From positions 3,909,001 to 3,973,000 of the forward strand of contig NZ_CP045644.1 in NCBI RefSeq assembly GCF_009498455.1: 64,000 bases of DNA. The letters run 5' to 3'. The stretch is from Variovorax paradoxus. Its GTDB lineage: Bacteria; Pseudomonadota; Gammaproteobacteria; Burkholderiales; Burkholderiaceae_C. Position 1 is the first letter of the stretch. Every line of letters starts with the position of its first letter. Positions 34,698 to 44,029 of the stretch are shown here, piece by piece. The notes beneath the pieces are model-generated. The model ran no database searches, had not been told where the DNA came from, and saw only the letters and a list, made by a program, of their open reading frames with translations. Made by a program: the position numbers and the translations under genes.

Positions 34698-36641
34698 ATG
34701 AAATTTCTCAGCGCACACATCGAAAACTTCCTGACGGTCGCCGCCGGCACCGTCAAGCTGGCCGACCGCGGGCTCAACCTGATCCAGGGCGTCAACGCAG
34801 ACGACGATTCGGCCTCGAGCAACGGGGCAGGGAAGTCCTCCATCGTCGACGCGATCTGCTGGTGCCTGTACGGCGTCACCGCGCGCGGCGTGAAGGGGGA
34901 CTCTGTCGTCAACCTCAAGGCAAAGAAGAACACCGCCGTCATCGTGATGCTGGAGAACGGTGCGACCACCTACAAGGTCGAGCGCTATCGCAAGCACGCC
35001 ACGGGCAAGAACAGCTTGCGCCTGTACGCCATCACCGACCCTACCGCCCCGGGCGTGGACATGACGCGCGGGACCGACGCCGAAACCCAGAAGGAGGTCG
35101 AGAAGATCCTGGGTTGCAGCCTCGAGGTGTTCATCGCCGCGGTCTACAGCGGCCAGGAAGCCATGCCCGACCTGCCCAAGATGGGCGACCGTGACCTGAA
35201 GCGGCTGATCGAGGAGGGCGCAGGCATGCAGCGCATCGAGCGCGCTTACGCCCTCTCGCGCACCCGACTGACCAGCGCGAAGTACGTGCTGGACGGGTAT
35301 GTCGCGCGGCTCGAGACCGCCAAGACCGGCCTGCTGCGCACCGAGAGCGCGCTGGAGATCCGCCGCGAGAAGGCGAAGCAGTGGAACGACGGCCGCGCCG
35401 GTGTGATCGCCGGCCTGGAAGCCCGCGTGAATGCCGCGAAGGCAGATGCCACCACAAAGGCGCTGCACGCTCAGTCCCTGAAGCCAAAGGCGGATGCCGC
35501 GACCACCCGGCTGGCCGAGATCGGCGTTTCGCTGGCCGCCCACGCAACAGCGCAGCGCGCCGCCGCCGATGCGCAGAAGGCCCTGAGCCGCGCCGAGCTG
35601 GCCGTCGAGAAGCACCAGCTGCAGCAGGCGACCGAAGCGGTCGTGCAGGCCCAGGCAGACGTGGACAACGCCGAGCAGGACCTGAGCAAACCATGCCGCT
35701 CGTGCGGGCAGCCCGGGTCGCTGCACAAGCTGGACGATTACCGTGACCACAAGCGGGCGCTCCTGGTGGCGGCGAAGGGCACACTCGAAGACCTGAAGGT
35801 CCGGGTGCGCAGCCAAGTGCTCGCCGTGCAGGCCGCAAAGACCACCCATGAAGAAGCGCTCGCCGCGGTGCCGGACGTCACCGCTCTGAACGCCGAGCGC
35901 GCTGGGTTGGAAGCCGACAAGACCGCTCTGCAGAACGCCATCCGCGTCGCCCAGACTGCCAAGCAGACCTACGACCAGGAGAAGCTGTCGCTCGACAACG
36001 CAAAGGCGGCCGTCAACCCCGAGCAGTCGGTGGTGGAGGAGCTTGAAGAGCGGCTGACCTACGACAACACGCAGATCTCCGGCTGGACGGCCGAGATTGC
36101 GAAGGCCACAGCCGAGGTGGCGGTAGCCGAGGGCGTGGTCAAGGTGTTCGGCCCCGCGGGCGTCCGGGCGCAGATCTTGGACACCGTCACGCCGTTCCTG
36201 AACGCGCGCACCGCCGACTACCTTTCGGTGCTCAGCGACGGCGCCATGCAGGCCATTTGGACCACCCTGACCAAGTCGGCCACCGGTGACCTGAAGGAGA
36301 AGTTCAGCATCGAGGTCACGCACAGCAAGGGCGCCGATTCGTTCGCGGGCCTGTCGGGCGGGGAGAAGCGCAAGGTTCGTCTGGCAACCGCGCTAGCGCT
36401 GCAGGACCTGGTGGCCAGCCGCGCGACCCAGCCGATCGATATCTGGTTCGGGGACGAGGTGGACGATGCACTCGACCCTTCGGGCCTCGAGCGGCTCATG
36501 ACCATCCTGGAGCGCAAGGCGCGCGAGCGGGGAACCGTGATCGTCATCAGCCACAACTCGCTGGGTGACTGGATCGACAACGTCACTACGGTCACCAAAG
36601 CCGACGGCGTGTCGACGGTGGAGGGCGCGCTGTGCGACTGA
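34698..36641 (+). CDS. SbcC/Rad50-like (T4 gp46-type) ATPase
   Basis: 647 aa. Walker A SNGAGKSSIVDAICW (K46), then a coiled coil interrupted by the zinc hook CRSCG (C333, C336) and the returning coil. The ABC signature LSGGEKRKVRLATALAL and Walker B IDIWFGDEVDDALD (D box) follow at about residues 550-600. The head folds from both ends, with the SbcD-like nuclease bound next to it. Shorter coils than bacterial SbcC, as in phage gp46. Confidence 0.92.
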   Translation: MKFLSAHIENFLTVAAGTVKLADRGLNLIQGVNADDDSASSNGAGKSSIVDAICWCLYGVTARGVKGDSVVNLKAKKNTAVIVMLENGATTYKVERYRKHATGKNSLRLYAITDPTAPGVDMTRGTDAETQKEVEKILGCSLEVFIAAVYSGQEAMPDLPKMGDRDLKRLIEEGAGMQRIERAYALSRTRLTSAKYVLDGYVARLETAKTGLLRTESALEIRREKAKQWNDGRAGVIAGLEARVNAAKADATTKALHAQSLKPKADAATTRLAEIGVSLAAHATAQRAAADAQKALSRAELAVEKHQLQQATEAVVQAQADVDNAEQDLSKPCRSCGQPGSLHKLDDYRDHKRALLVAAKGTLEDLKVRVRSQVLAVQAAKTTHEEALAAVPDVTALNAERAGLEADKTALQNAIRVAQTAKQTYDQEKLSLDNAKAAVNPEQSVVEELEERLTYDNTQISGWTAEIAKATAEVAVAEGVVKVFGPAGVRAQILDTVTPFLNARTADYLSVLSDGAMQAIWTTLTKSATGDLKEKFSIEVTHSKGADSFAGLSGGEKRKVRLATALALQDLVASRATQPIDIWFGDEVDDALDPSGLERLMTILERKARERGTVIVISHNSLGDWIDNVTTVTKADGVSTVEGALCD

Positions 36642-37123
36642 CCGGACTTGAGATCGCCAATCAAGGCGGGCCTGAGGTCATCAAGGCCTGGGTCATGTGG
36701 ATGAACATGAAGCTCAAGGAAGAGCCGCTCCACCTGAAGGTAGCTGCACCGTGCTCGCTGCCTGCCCGGTTTCGCACGGGAGCCGCCAAGGTCTCCAGCT
36801 CCACGCAGTGGAGCTTCGGGGCGGGCGAGGACCTGGTCCTTCAGTCGGTCTACCAAGAGCCAAATATCCACCGCGATGCGACCACGTTGAAGGCCACGTT
36901 CGTGGCCGCGCCGACGAACCTCAAGTTGCTCAAGGACGGCTTCGCCAACATGACGCTGGAAATGGCCACTGCCTTCCAGTACTTCGACGGGCTCGAAGCC
37001 TGGGTGGGAGCCCAGATGACCGAGGCGCCTGCGCTGCACATGAAGAAGCAGGGGCCGCAGGTGTTCGCGCCGGCGATCAAGCCCGAGGAGCTGCAGGGCA
37101 GCGAAGAGTGGGGCGCCTGGTAA
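36632..37123 (+). CDS. Hypothetical protein, 163 aa
   Basis: GTG start overlapping the SbcC-like stop by ten bases. Mixed composition (MRLTGLEIANQGGPEVIKAW). No family recognised. Its stop overlaps the next ATG (TAATG). The tight coupling to the recombination operon suggests a related role. Confidence 0.6.
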   Translation: MRLTGLEIANQGGPEVIKAWVMWMNMKLKEEPLHLKVAAPCSLPARFRTGAAKVSSSTQWSFGAGEDLVLQSVYQEPNIHRDATTLKATFVAAPTNLKLLKDGFANMTLEMATAFQYFDGLEAWVGAQMTEAPALHMKKQGPQVFAPAIKPEELQGSEEWGAW

Positions 37124-37515
37124 TGGCAAGCAAGCACAACCTCAAGGCGGGCGACACCCTGTTTCTCGTGTGGAACAAGCAGTATTCCGGACCGGCAAAA
37201 ACGAAGACCGTCACCATCACGCGGGTCGGGCGCGCCTACGCCTACTGGGGACTCGGCCGCAGCACCGATGAGATCGTGAGTTTGGAAGACCTGCGCTTCG
37301 GCGTGGGAGGCAACGGATATGGCTACAGCGGCCAGGCCTACCTGAGCGAGGAGCACTACGCCCGCTACGTCGAGCGAAACCAGGCATGGCGAAAGTTCGT
37401 CGCCGAGATCGAAGCCCGGGACTTCACGCGAGCCCTGGAGGCGCTGACGGTCGAGAACATCGTTGCAGCCGCCGCACAACTCGGCATTCCAGCCGAAAAA
37501 ATCCTCAACTCCTGA
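37123..37515 (+). CDS. Hypothetical protein, 130 aa
   Basis: An SH3-like start (GDTLFLVWNKQYSGPAKTKT) is followed by Gly/Tyr-rich GVGGNGYGYSGQAYLSEEHY and a helical end. The layout recalls small nucleic-acid-binding phage proteins, without a firm family. Start is the ATG inside the previous stop. Confidence 0.6.
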   Translation: MASKHNLKAGDTLFLVWNKQYSGPAKTKTVTITRVGRAYAYWGLGRSTDEIVSLEDLRFGVGGNGYGYSGQAYLSEEHYARYVERNQAWRKFVAEIEARDFTRALEALTVENIVAAAAQLGIPAEKILNS

Positions 37516-37534
37516 CCTAACTATAAGGAAGCAA

Positions 37535-38167
37535 ATGACCGTCCTGAGAATCATGGGCATCGACCCGTCCCTGCGCAACACGGGCATGTGCCTGGGGCAC
37601 GTGGACATCACGACTGGCGAGATCGACTGGCGCGGCATCGCCATGGTGCAGACCAAGCCGGCAGACAAAGCCAAGGTGCAGCGACAGAACTCGGCCGACC
37701 TCGTGAGCGCCCGTGAGCTCCACCGCGGCGTGCACAAGCAGTTCGCCGAATGGCGCCCGAACATCATCACCGGCGAAGTTCCCAGCGGGGCGCAAGACGC
37801 GCGCGCAGCACTCAGCTTCGGCATGAGCATCATGCTGCTTGCAAGCGTGCCAGTGCCCATCATCGAAGTCACGCCCCGGGAGGTGAAGATTGCGACCGGG
37901 AAGAAGAACGCCACCAAGGCCGAGATCATCGAGTGGGCTCACCAGCTGGCGCCGCATCTGCCGTGGTTACGCGCAACAGGCAAGTTCCGCAAGCCTGACA
38001 AGTTCGACGCGGCGGGCAACCTCATCAGCAAGGGGTACGAACTCCCTGCTGGCCGGCTGATGGATGACAACGAGCACATGGCCGACTCGATGGCATCGGT
38101 CGCCGCGTGCGTGCAGACCACGCAGTTCATGCAGATGATGGCGATCTACAGCGCAAAGGCAGCTTGA
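37535..38167 (+). CDS. RuvC-like Holliday junction resolvase
   Basis: 210 aa. RNase H-fold motifs: IMGIDPSLRNTGMCLG with the first catalytic Asp, the ITGEVPSGAQ strand with Glu, and DDNEHMADSMASVAACV with the final Asp at the C-terminus. Resolves recombination junctions before packaging. ATG 37535 with AAGGA is preferred. It ends the recombination operon, before the next promoter. Confidence 0.85.
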   Translation: MTVLRIMGIDPSLRNTGMCLGHVDITTGEIDWRGIAMVQTKPADKAKVQRQNSADLVSARELHRGVHKQFAEWRPNIITGEVPSGAQDARAALSFGMSIMLLASVPVPIIEVTPREVKIATGKKNATKAEIIEWAHQLAPHLPWLRATGKFRKPDKFDAAGNLISKGYELPAGRLMDDNEHMADSMASVAACVQTTQFMQMMAIYSAKAA

Positions 38168-38188
38168 CGGCCTCTCTTGCCTTATATG

Positions 38189-38215
38189 GTAAGTGTCTGC
38201 TGACTGACCTAAAAT
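38189..38215 (+). promoter_or_regulatory. Phage promoter/operator before nrdA
   Basis: GTAAGTGTCTGCTGACTGAC directly precedes TAAAAT (38210-38215). The TGCTGAC half-site variant matches the weaker sites at 46428 and 18591. Confidence 0.5.
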
Positions 38216-38255
38216 AGACGCTTACCCCTCTCCCTTTCTCCCCCTCTAGGAATAC

Positions 38256-40544
38256 ATGACCGTCATCAAACGGGATGGCTCGCGTGAGCCATTCGACCAA
38301 TCCAAAATCGACCGCCTGGATATCTTCGCCACCAAGGGCCTGAACGTCGACCTGGCGCTGCTCAAGGAGCAGGTGCAGTTCCTGATCTTCGATGGCATGT
38401 CCACGCAGGACATCTTCCGCGCCCAGATCAAGGCAGCCTCCGGCCTGATCGGCCGCGAGAACCCCGACATGACCTTCGTCGCCGCCCGCTACTTGCTGGC
38501 CGAGACGTACAAGCGCGCCACCGGGGGCAACACCTACCCGTCGATGCGTTCGGTGATCGACCGTGGCTTGGCCGCCGGCCGCTACAGCCGGCACATGCTG
38601 GGCTTCGATTTCAAGGAACTGGACGACGCGCTCGTACCCGACCGCGACTTCCAGTTCGACTACATCGGCCTGCAGAACGTGGTGGACCGCTATCTGGTCC
38701 GCGACACCAGCGACAACATCATCGAGCTGCCGCAGCACTTCTTCATGCGAGTGGCCATGGGCCTGGCGATCAATGAAGACAACCCCACCGCCCGCGCCAT
38801 CGAGTTCTACAACCTGCTGTCGAACTTCGACGGCATGGCCAGCACGCCGACCCTCTTCAACGCGGGCAGCATTCGCAGCCAGCTGTCGAGCTGCTACCTG
38901 AACACCGTCAACGACCAGATCAGCGTGGACGACGAAGAGATCGCCCGCGGCGTGAACCGCTTCGCGTCTATCTACGGCACCATCGAAGAGTCGGCCCGGC
39001 TGAGCAAGTTCGCCGGCGGCATCGGCACCGACTGGACCCGAGTGCGCGGCGCCGGCAGTCGCATCGTCAGCACCAACGGCAAGTCCTCGGGCGTCATCCC
39101 CTACCTGAAGCCGTACGAGAGCACGGCAGTCGCGGTGAACCAAGGCGGCAAGCGCAAGGGCAGCTTCGCGCCGTACCTGGAGGTCTGGCACCCTGACTTC
39201 TGGGACTTCTGCGAGCTGAAGAAGGAGTTCGGCGACGACCGCATGCGCACGCATGACATCTTTCCGGCCGCGTGGGTCGCCGACCTGTTCATGGAGCGAG
39301 TGGAGGAGGGCGGCCTGTGGTCGACGTTCCAGCCCAACCTGTACCCGGAGCTGCATGAGCTCTACGGCGATGCCTTCAAGCTGCGTTACGAGCAATTGGA
39401 GCGCGCGGGCAAGTTCGTGAGCCAGCGCCCAGCCATCGAGGTGTGGAAGCACATCCTGACCAACCTGTTCGAGACCGGCCACCCCTGGATCACCTTCAAG
39501 GACGAGTGCAACCGCCGCTCGCCGCAGGACCACGTGGGCGTGGTGCACAGCTCCAATCTCTGCACTGAAATCACGCTCAACACCAGCGACGACGAAACCG
39601 CTGTGTGCAACCTCGGCTCGATCAACCTGGCCCGCCACATGGTCGAATCCATGGGCACCATGGTGATCGACACGAAGAAGGTGCGCGCGACCGTCCGCAC
39701 ACTGATGCGCATGCTCGACAACGTGATCGACCTGAACTACTACCCCTCGGCACGTGCGAAGGCGTCGAACCTCAAGCACCGCCCGGTGGGCATGGGCATC
39801 ATGGGCGAAACCGAAGCCAAGGTCATCGTGGGCATCGCGTTCGACAGCGAAGCCGGGGTGCAGTTCTCCGACGAAGCGCTGGAAATCGTGAGCTACTACG
39901 CCATCGAGGCTTCGAGCGACCTGGCCTACGAGCGCGGTGCCTACGAAACCTTCCCAGGCTCGAAGTGGAGCCGCGGCATGCTGCCGATCTACACCGCCCG
40001 GGACCAGACCTCCAACATCTTCGGCCTGGCCACATGGGACATCCTGGCCGAGAAGGTCATGCGCCAGGGCATGCGCAACAGCAACACGATGGCCATCGCC
40101 CCGACCGCGACCATCAGCGTGATCTGCGGCACCACGCCCTGCAACGAGCCGATCTTTGAGCTGGAGCGCCTCGAGGGCAACATGAGCGGCAAGTTCCTGG
40201 TGCTCGACCCGTGCCTGCGCCACACGAGTGACCCGCGCCTGCTCAAGACCGCCTTCGAGATCGAGCCGGTCTGGGTGATCCGTTCGGGCGCCCGCCGCCA
40301 GAAGTGGATCGACCAGGCGCAGAGCCTGAACGTGTTCATCCGCCAGGGCACCAAGGGCCGCGACCTGGACTCGATTTACAAGACCGCCTGGAAGGAAGGT
40401 CTGAAGACCACCTACTACCTGCGCAGCCAGTCGAAGCAGAAGGCCAAGGGCGAGCCCGCCATGCCGGCCGCGTCGGCCCTGCCGCAGCCCGAGAGCGCGA
40501 ACTTCTGCAGCATCGACAACCCCGATTGCGAGGCTTGCCAATGA
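38256..40544 (+). CDS. nrdA: Class I ribonucleoside-diphosphate reductase alpha subunit
   Basis: 762 aa. N-terminal ATP-cone (IKRDGSREPFDQSKIDRL), then the ten-stranded barrel with LSSCYLNTV (redox Cys), NLCTEITLNT (Asn, thiyl Cys and Glu of the active site) and AVCNLGSINLA (second redox Cys). The C-terminal tail CSIDNPDCEAC holds the Cys pair that reduces the active site. It makes dNDPs for phage replication. Its TGA overlaps the nrdB ATG. Confidence 0.97.
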   Translation: MTVIKRDGSREPFDQSKIDRLDIFATKGLNVDLALLKEQVQFLIFDGMSTQDIFRAQIKAASGLIGRENPDMTFVAARYLLAETYKRATGGNTYPSMRSVIDRGLAAGRYSRHMLGFDFKELDDALVPDRDFQFDYIGLQNVVDRYLVRDTSDNIIELPQHFFMRVAMGLAINEDNPTARAIEFYNLLSNFDGMASTPTLFNAGSIRSQLSSCYLNTVNDQISVDDEEIARGVNRFASIYGTIEESARLSKFAGGIGTDWTRVRGAGSRIVSTNGKSSGVIPYLKPYESTAVAVNQGGKRKGSFAPYLEVWHPDFWDFCELKKEFGDDRMRTHDIFPAAWVADLFMERVEEGGLWSTFQPNLYPELHELYGDAFKLRYEQLERAGKFVSQRPAIEVWKHILTNLFETGHPWITFKDECNRRSPQDHVGVVHSSNLCTEITLNTSDDETAVCNLGSINLARHMVESMGTMVIDTKKVRATVRTLMRMLDNVIDLNYYPSARAKASNLKHRPVGMGIMGETEAKVIVGIAFDSEAGVQFSDEALEIVSYYAIEASSDLAYERGAYETFPGSKWSRGMLPIYTARDQTSNIFGLATWDILAEKVMRQGMRNSNTMAIAPTATISVICGTTPCNEPIFELERLEGNMSGKFLVLDPCLRHTSDPRLLKTAFEIEPVWVIRSGARRQKWIDQAQSLNVFIRQGTKGRDLDSIYKTAWKEGLKTTYYLRSQSKQKAKGEPAMPAASALPQPESANFCSIDNPDCEACQ

Positions 40545-41542
40545 GTTCGACGGCGACAACCAACGCGCGTCGCCTGGCCTTCGGGCCAGAGGACAAGCTC
40601 ATGAACATGAGCCGCGTGAAGTACCAGTGGGCCGTCGACATCCACGAGGAGATGGTGGCCAACTTCTGGACCGAGAAGAAGGTGCCGATGGGCGGCGACA
40701 AGCAGTGCTACCTCACGCAGTTGTCGCCGCAGGAGCGACGTGCCTATGACCTGGCGTTGGCGTTCGTGTCGAACTTGGACGGCATTCAGTTCAACAACCT
40801 GATCCAGAACATCGGGCAGCACGTGACGGCGCCGGAGGTGAGCGGGGCGCTCGCACGCCAGGCCGCCGAAGAGTACATGCACGTCCGGGTCTACCAGACC
40901 ATGATCGAGGCCGTGTCCCTCAACCCCGAGGAGATCTACCTCGCGTTCGAGAAGGACGGCCTGCTGGCCCAGAAGAACGCCTACATCATGGGCCAGTCGG
41001 ACATCCTCAAGGGTGACCCTACGCCGGCCAGCTTCGCGCGGGCCATCGTGGGCAACTTGATCCTGGAGGGCATCTACTTCTACAACGCCTTTCTGGTGTT
41101 CGGGTCGCTCGCGCAGAACGGGAAGATGCTGGGCAGCGCCGACAACATCAAGTACATCGCGCGGGACGAGGGTGGCACCCACCTTGAGCTGTTCTCGCAC
41201 ATGCACGGGACGTTCCGCGAAGAGAACCCGCACCTGTACGACGCCCAGTTCTACGCGGACGCGGAAGCCCTGTTCCGTGGCGCGGTGGAGCTCGAGTGCA
41301 CGTGGGGCAAACACATGGTCGGCAGTGGCATCGCGGGCCTGACGCCTTCGATGATGGACGCCTTCCCAAAGCACTTGGCCAACCTGCGCTGGCAGATCGT
41401 GAAGCCTGGCGCACCCGACCTGTACCCGGGCGTGGTGAGTCCGGCGCCGTGGTTCTTTCAGTTCTTCAAGGTCAACGGCTCGCGCCAGAACTTCTTCGAG
41501 ACCACCGTCGTGGACTACGACCAGAGCGGCCTCGAGTGGTGA
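40541..41542 (+). CDS. nrdB: Class I ribonucleoside-diphosphate reductase beta subunit
   Basis: 333 aa. Ferritin-like four-helix core: EEYMHVRVYQTMIE keeps the metal Glu and His and the radical Tyr four residues after His, as in class Ia (E-x-x-H-x3-Y). DEGGTHLELFSHM gives the second Glu/His pair. The C-terminus (VVDYDQSGLEW) is acidic and aromatic, for docking to NrdA. Co-translated with nrdA. Confidence 0.96.
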   Translation: MSSTATTNARRLAFGPEDKLMNMSRVKYQWAVDIHEEMVANFWTEKKVPMGGDKQCYLTQLSPQERRAYDLALAFVSNLDGIQFNNLIQNIGQHVTAPEVSGALARQAAEEYMHVRVYQTMIEAVSLNPEEIYLAFEKDGLLAQKNAYIMGQSDILKGDPTPASFARAIVGNLILEGIYFYNAFLVFGSLAQNGKMLGSADNIKYIARDEGGTHLELFSHMHGTFREENPHLYDAQFYADAEALFRGAVELECTWGKHMVGSGIAGLTPSMMDAFPKHLANLRWQIVKPGAPDLYPGVVSPAPWFFQFFKVNGSRQNFFETTVVDYDQSGLEW

Positions 41543-41557
41543 TGGACGGAGGCCAGC

Positions 41558-42313
41558 CTATTTGGGCAGGCCTTTGTCCTTATTGATTCTTTCCACCAAG
41601 AGCTTTAGACGACCTTCAGACTGATCGAATATTTTGTTAAGCGCGTACTCCAATACGTCATACACGTCATTCACGTCCTCGCGCTTTGGTTTATCTCCGT
41701 GGTGGCTGCCCGCGTTCCCGAGATACTTTACTGCGAGTAAATGGTCCATGACGTTCACGTGCTCTTTGGGAATCCGCTTTATTCGGAAGTGAAGGTCCAT
41801 TCGCTTTCCGTCTGGCCATGTGTCGACTACCTTCAAATGGTCCATCAGTGCCTCGACGGCCATGCGGGCCGAATTCAAGGAAGCGCCGGGATTGCAAAAG
41901 TACATTGAAAATGATGTGCGAAGGTGGCCTGCTACATCTTCAGGGCATTCTTTCGGTACATCCATCAACACCAATGGTGGGTCAAAGTAGGTTGGAAAGA
42001 ACTGATCGACATAAGCCACGTCCATCTCTTGATCCCTTTCGTTAAAGAACTGGACCTGTTCCACTTCTCCCCAACCTAGACAGCTAATCCTTTCTCCGCA
42101 CGTGGCCCGGCTGCACGTGAGGAAGCACACGAATTGATATCTCACCCAATCGTAGCCAGCGTCTGGGATCGATTGGTCTCGCCGACTTTCAGCTGTGTGA
42201 TCGAACTGAAAGGCCTTCGGGTCGAGTGTTAGGTTGCCCGATTTGCAGACAGGACAGCGCCAATCAGGGACTTCCTCGATACGAAGGTGCTTGTTGAAAA
42301 CTCGCCGGTCCAT
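41558..42313 (-). CDS. DUF4145-like protein on the opposite strand
   Basis: 251 aa. N-terminal Cys motif CPVCKSGNL plus CFLTCSRATCGER likely binds zinc. The C-terminal half (GASLNSARMAVEALMDHL, then YLGNAGSHHGDKPKREDV) matches the DUF4145 pattern, an R/H-rich helical domain seen with restriction-modification and other defence genes. It is a single minus-strand gene between two plus-strand units, convergent with nrdB (15 bp gap), and less GC-rich than the rest. It is therefore probably acquired cargo and a candidate anti-phage or superinfection gene. Function is not established. Confidence 0.75.
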   Translation of the reverse strand: MDRRVFNKHLRIEEVPDWRCPVCKSGNLTLDPKAFQFDHTAESRRDQSIPDAGYDWVRYQFVCFLTCSRATCGERISCLGWGEVEQVQFFNERDQEMDVAYVDQFFPTYFDPPLVLMDVPKECPEDVAGHLRTSFSMYFCNPGASLNSARMAVEALMDHLKVVDTWPDGKRMDLHFRIKRIPKEHVNVMDHLLAVKYLGNAGSHHGDKPKREDVNDVYDVLEYALNKIFDQSEGRLKLLVERINKDKGLPK

Positions 42314-42383
42314 TGATACGTCCTTAACGTTGATCTGCCGCTCAATTGTGTCATGGAGGGTGAGTTGAAGGGCTTGTGAACAC

Positions 42384-42408
42384 TATAATGTGTGTAAGCA
42401 CTGAGTAA
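42384..42408 (+). promoter_or_regulatory. Phage promoter with downstream operator
   Basis: TATAAT (42384-42389) is followed by GTGTG and TAAGCACTGAGTAA (42395-42408), a degenerate palindrome of the common operator type. The 144-bp gap 42314-42457 otherwise holds no gene. Confidence 0.55.
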
Positions 42409-42457
42409 TAGTTCTGCTTATTTCAATTTCAATCAGCTACAGGAGTAATCCACACCC

Positions 42458-42838
42458 ATGTCCGACATCAAGAAATTCACCGGCTTCCTGTCGAGCGACG
42501 GCAAGACCCACAACACTCAGAAGGCAGCTGTGACTCACGAGCTGGAGCTCAAGACGAAGAAGGCTCTGGCAGACAGCTTCGGCGACAAGTGGGTCTACAA
42601 CGGCGAGGACCGCCTGGAAGATCAATCAGGCACCCCGCTCGACGCGTTCCTGTACGAGAACCGCGATGCGGTGCTGGCAGCGCTGAGCCAAGAAGTCCTG
42701 CTGCGCAAGAAGCGCACGCCGAAGGTGAAAGCCACCACGCCCGCTTCGGCTCAAGCTCCAGCCAGCGCGCCGTCGGCACCGCCCGCGGATTCGACACCTG
42801 TCCGTCTGCAAGACGGCATCTTCGACGCTGACTCCTGA
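42458..42838 (+). CDS. Hypothetical protein, 126 aa
   Basis: A folded-looking N-terminal part (MSDIKKFTGFLSSDGKTHNT) is followed by a Lys/Ala/Pro-rich disordered tail. The N-terminal block recalls small phage proteins of the ninX/gp59 neighbourhood, without a firm family. CAGGAG precedes the ATG. Confidence 0.6.
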   Translation: MSDIKKFTGFLSSDGKTHNTQKAAVTHELELKTKKALADSFGDKWVYNGEDRLEDQSGTPLDAFLYENRDAVLAALSQEVLLRKKRTPKVKATTPASAQAPASAPSAPPADSTPVRLQDGIFDADS

Positions 42839-42853
42839 TCGGGCGCTCCTGAC

Positions 42854-43735
42854 ATGAGCATCGAAGCCAAAGTCATCGCCAAGTCGGTAAGCGTCAAGGG
42901 CAAGGTCATTACGACCTTCCAGCTGCGCTACCCGCGCTTCATCCACGCGGAGTTCATGACTCACCGCATGTTCAGCCGCAACGCCAGCTCGAGCCGCGCC
43001 ATCCCTGTGGCCAAGATCATCGAGCAGATCCGAAACGAGCCGGCCATGCCGATTCACTGGGGTGCGAACCAGCCGGGCATGCAGGCGGATGCAGAGCTCG
43101 AGGGCTTTCTGCGGAACGATTGCGTTCAGGCATGGCGCGATGCAGCTCACCAAGCGGCCGACATCGCCGAATACATGGTCGAGCGCGGCCTGCACAAGCA
43201 AGTCGCCAACCGCATCCTCGAGCCCTTCGCGCACATCAGCGTGATCGTCACCGCCACCGAGTGGGCCAACTTCTTCGAGCTGCGTGACCACCCGGACGCT
43301 CAGCCGGAGATTCGCGCGCTGGCTGCGGCCATGTTGAATGCAGACAAGGACTTCGGAGGCCCCGAGCGTGTTTTGCATTCGCCGGGCAGCGATTACCTGG
43401 ATGCCCGCTGCTGGCACCTGCCGTACACCACCGAAGCTGAACGCTATTTGCTGGCCGACCATGCCGACATGCTCTGCGCGATGTCAGCGGCTCGTTGTGC
43501 GCGTGTCAGCTACCTCACCCACGACGGGCAGGAGCCTGACCAGGACAAGGACCTGGCTCTGTTTCAGCGCCTGGTCGGCTCCGCGCCGCTGCATGCATCG
43601 CCCATCGAGCACCAGGCCTGCGGCTCGAACAACCCGTATCGCCAGTCCCGCAACTTCCGGGGCGTAGTGCAGTTCCGCGAGCTGTACGAGCTGAAGCTCC
43701 TTTCGTCGTTCGATTTCTCCACCGCCACTACCTGA
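42854..43735 (+). CDS. thyX: Flavin-dependent thymidylate synthase
   Basis: 293 aa. The ThyX signature appears as THRMFSRNASSSRAIP (family RHRxxSxNxxSxR), followed later by LEPFAHISVIVTATEWANFF and SPIEHQA. It makes dTMP from dUMP with FADH2 and methylene-folate, independent of ThyA, and so fits the RNR genes just upstream. The long C-terminal insertion (about 200-260) is typical of phage members. Confidence 0.92.
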   Translation: MSIEAKVIAKSVSVKGKVITTFQLRYPRFIHAEFMTHRMFSRNASSSRAIPVAKIIEQIRNEPAMPIHWGANQPGMQADAELEGFLRNDCVQAWRDAAHQAADIAEYMVERGLHKQVANRILEPFAHISVIVTATEWANFFELRDHPDAQPEIRALAAAMLNADKDFGGPERVLHSPGSDYLDARCWHLPYTTEAERYLLADHADMLCAMSAARCARVSYLTHDGQEPDQDKDLALFQRLVGSAPLHASPIEHQACGSNNPYRQSRNFRGVVQFRELYELKLLSSFDFSTATT

Positions 43736-43746
43736 AAGGCAACACC

Positions 43747-44013
43747 ATGACCTCCACCGTTCTTAAGTTCCTGCGCCCGGCCCTGCAAGTCGCCGGTGTC
43801 GTTAAGAAGCCGGCCCCCACGACCGTCGACGGCGTGTTGGGCGCCCTGCAGCGCACCATCGTCGACCTGGACGCCGTGCGTGAAGCCAAGTGCGCTGAAG
43901 CCGACAAGCACGGCTCTGACGCGGCCGAGAGCCTGTCGAAGTCCAACGCCGCAACCCGTGAAGCAGCCCGCGCCGCGGCAGTGCACGAGAAGCTGAGCGC
44001 GCTGGTCGCCTGA
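43747..44013 (+). CDS. Small coiled-coil protein, 88 aa
   Basis: Ala-rich helical protein: GVLGALQRTIVDLDAVREAK and ATREAARAAAVHEKLSALVA. No family recognised. Eleven bases after thyX. Confidence 0.55.
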   Translation: MTSTVLKFLRPALQVAGVVKKPAPTTVDGVLGALQRTIVDLDAVREAKCAEADKHGSDAAESLSKSNAATREAARAAAVHEKLSALVA

Positions 44014-44029
44014 GAAAGCAACGTGGCGA

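Noticed and set aside
33774..36323. Long minus-strand frame across the SbcD/SbcC-like genes
   Set aside because: Composition and lack of motifs show it is the antisense shadow of two well-supported genes.
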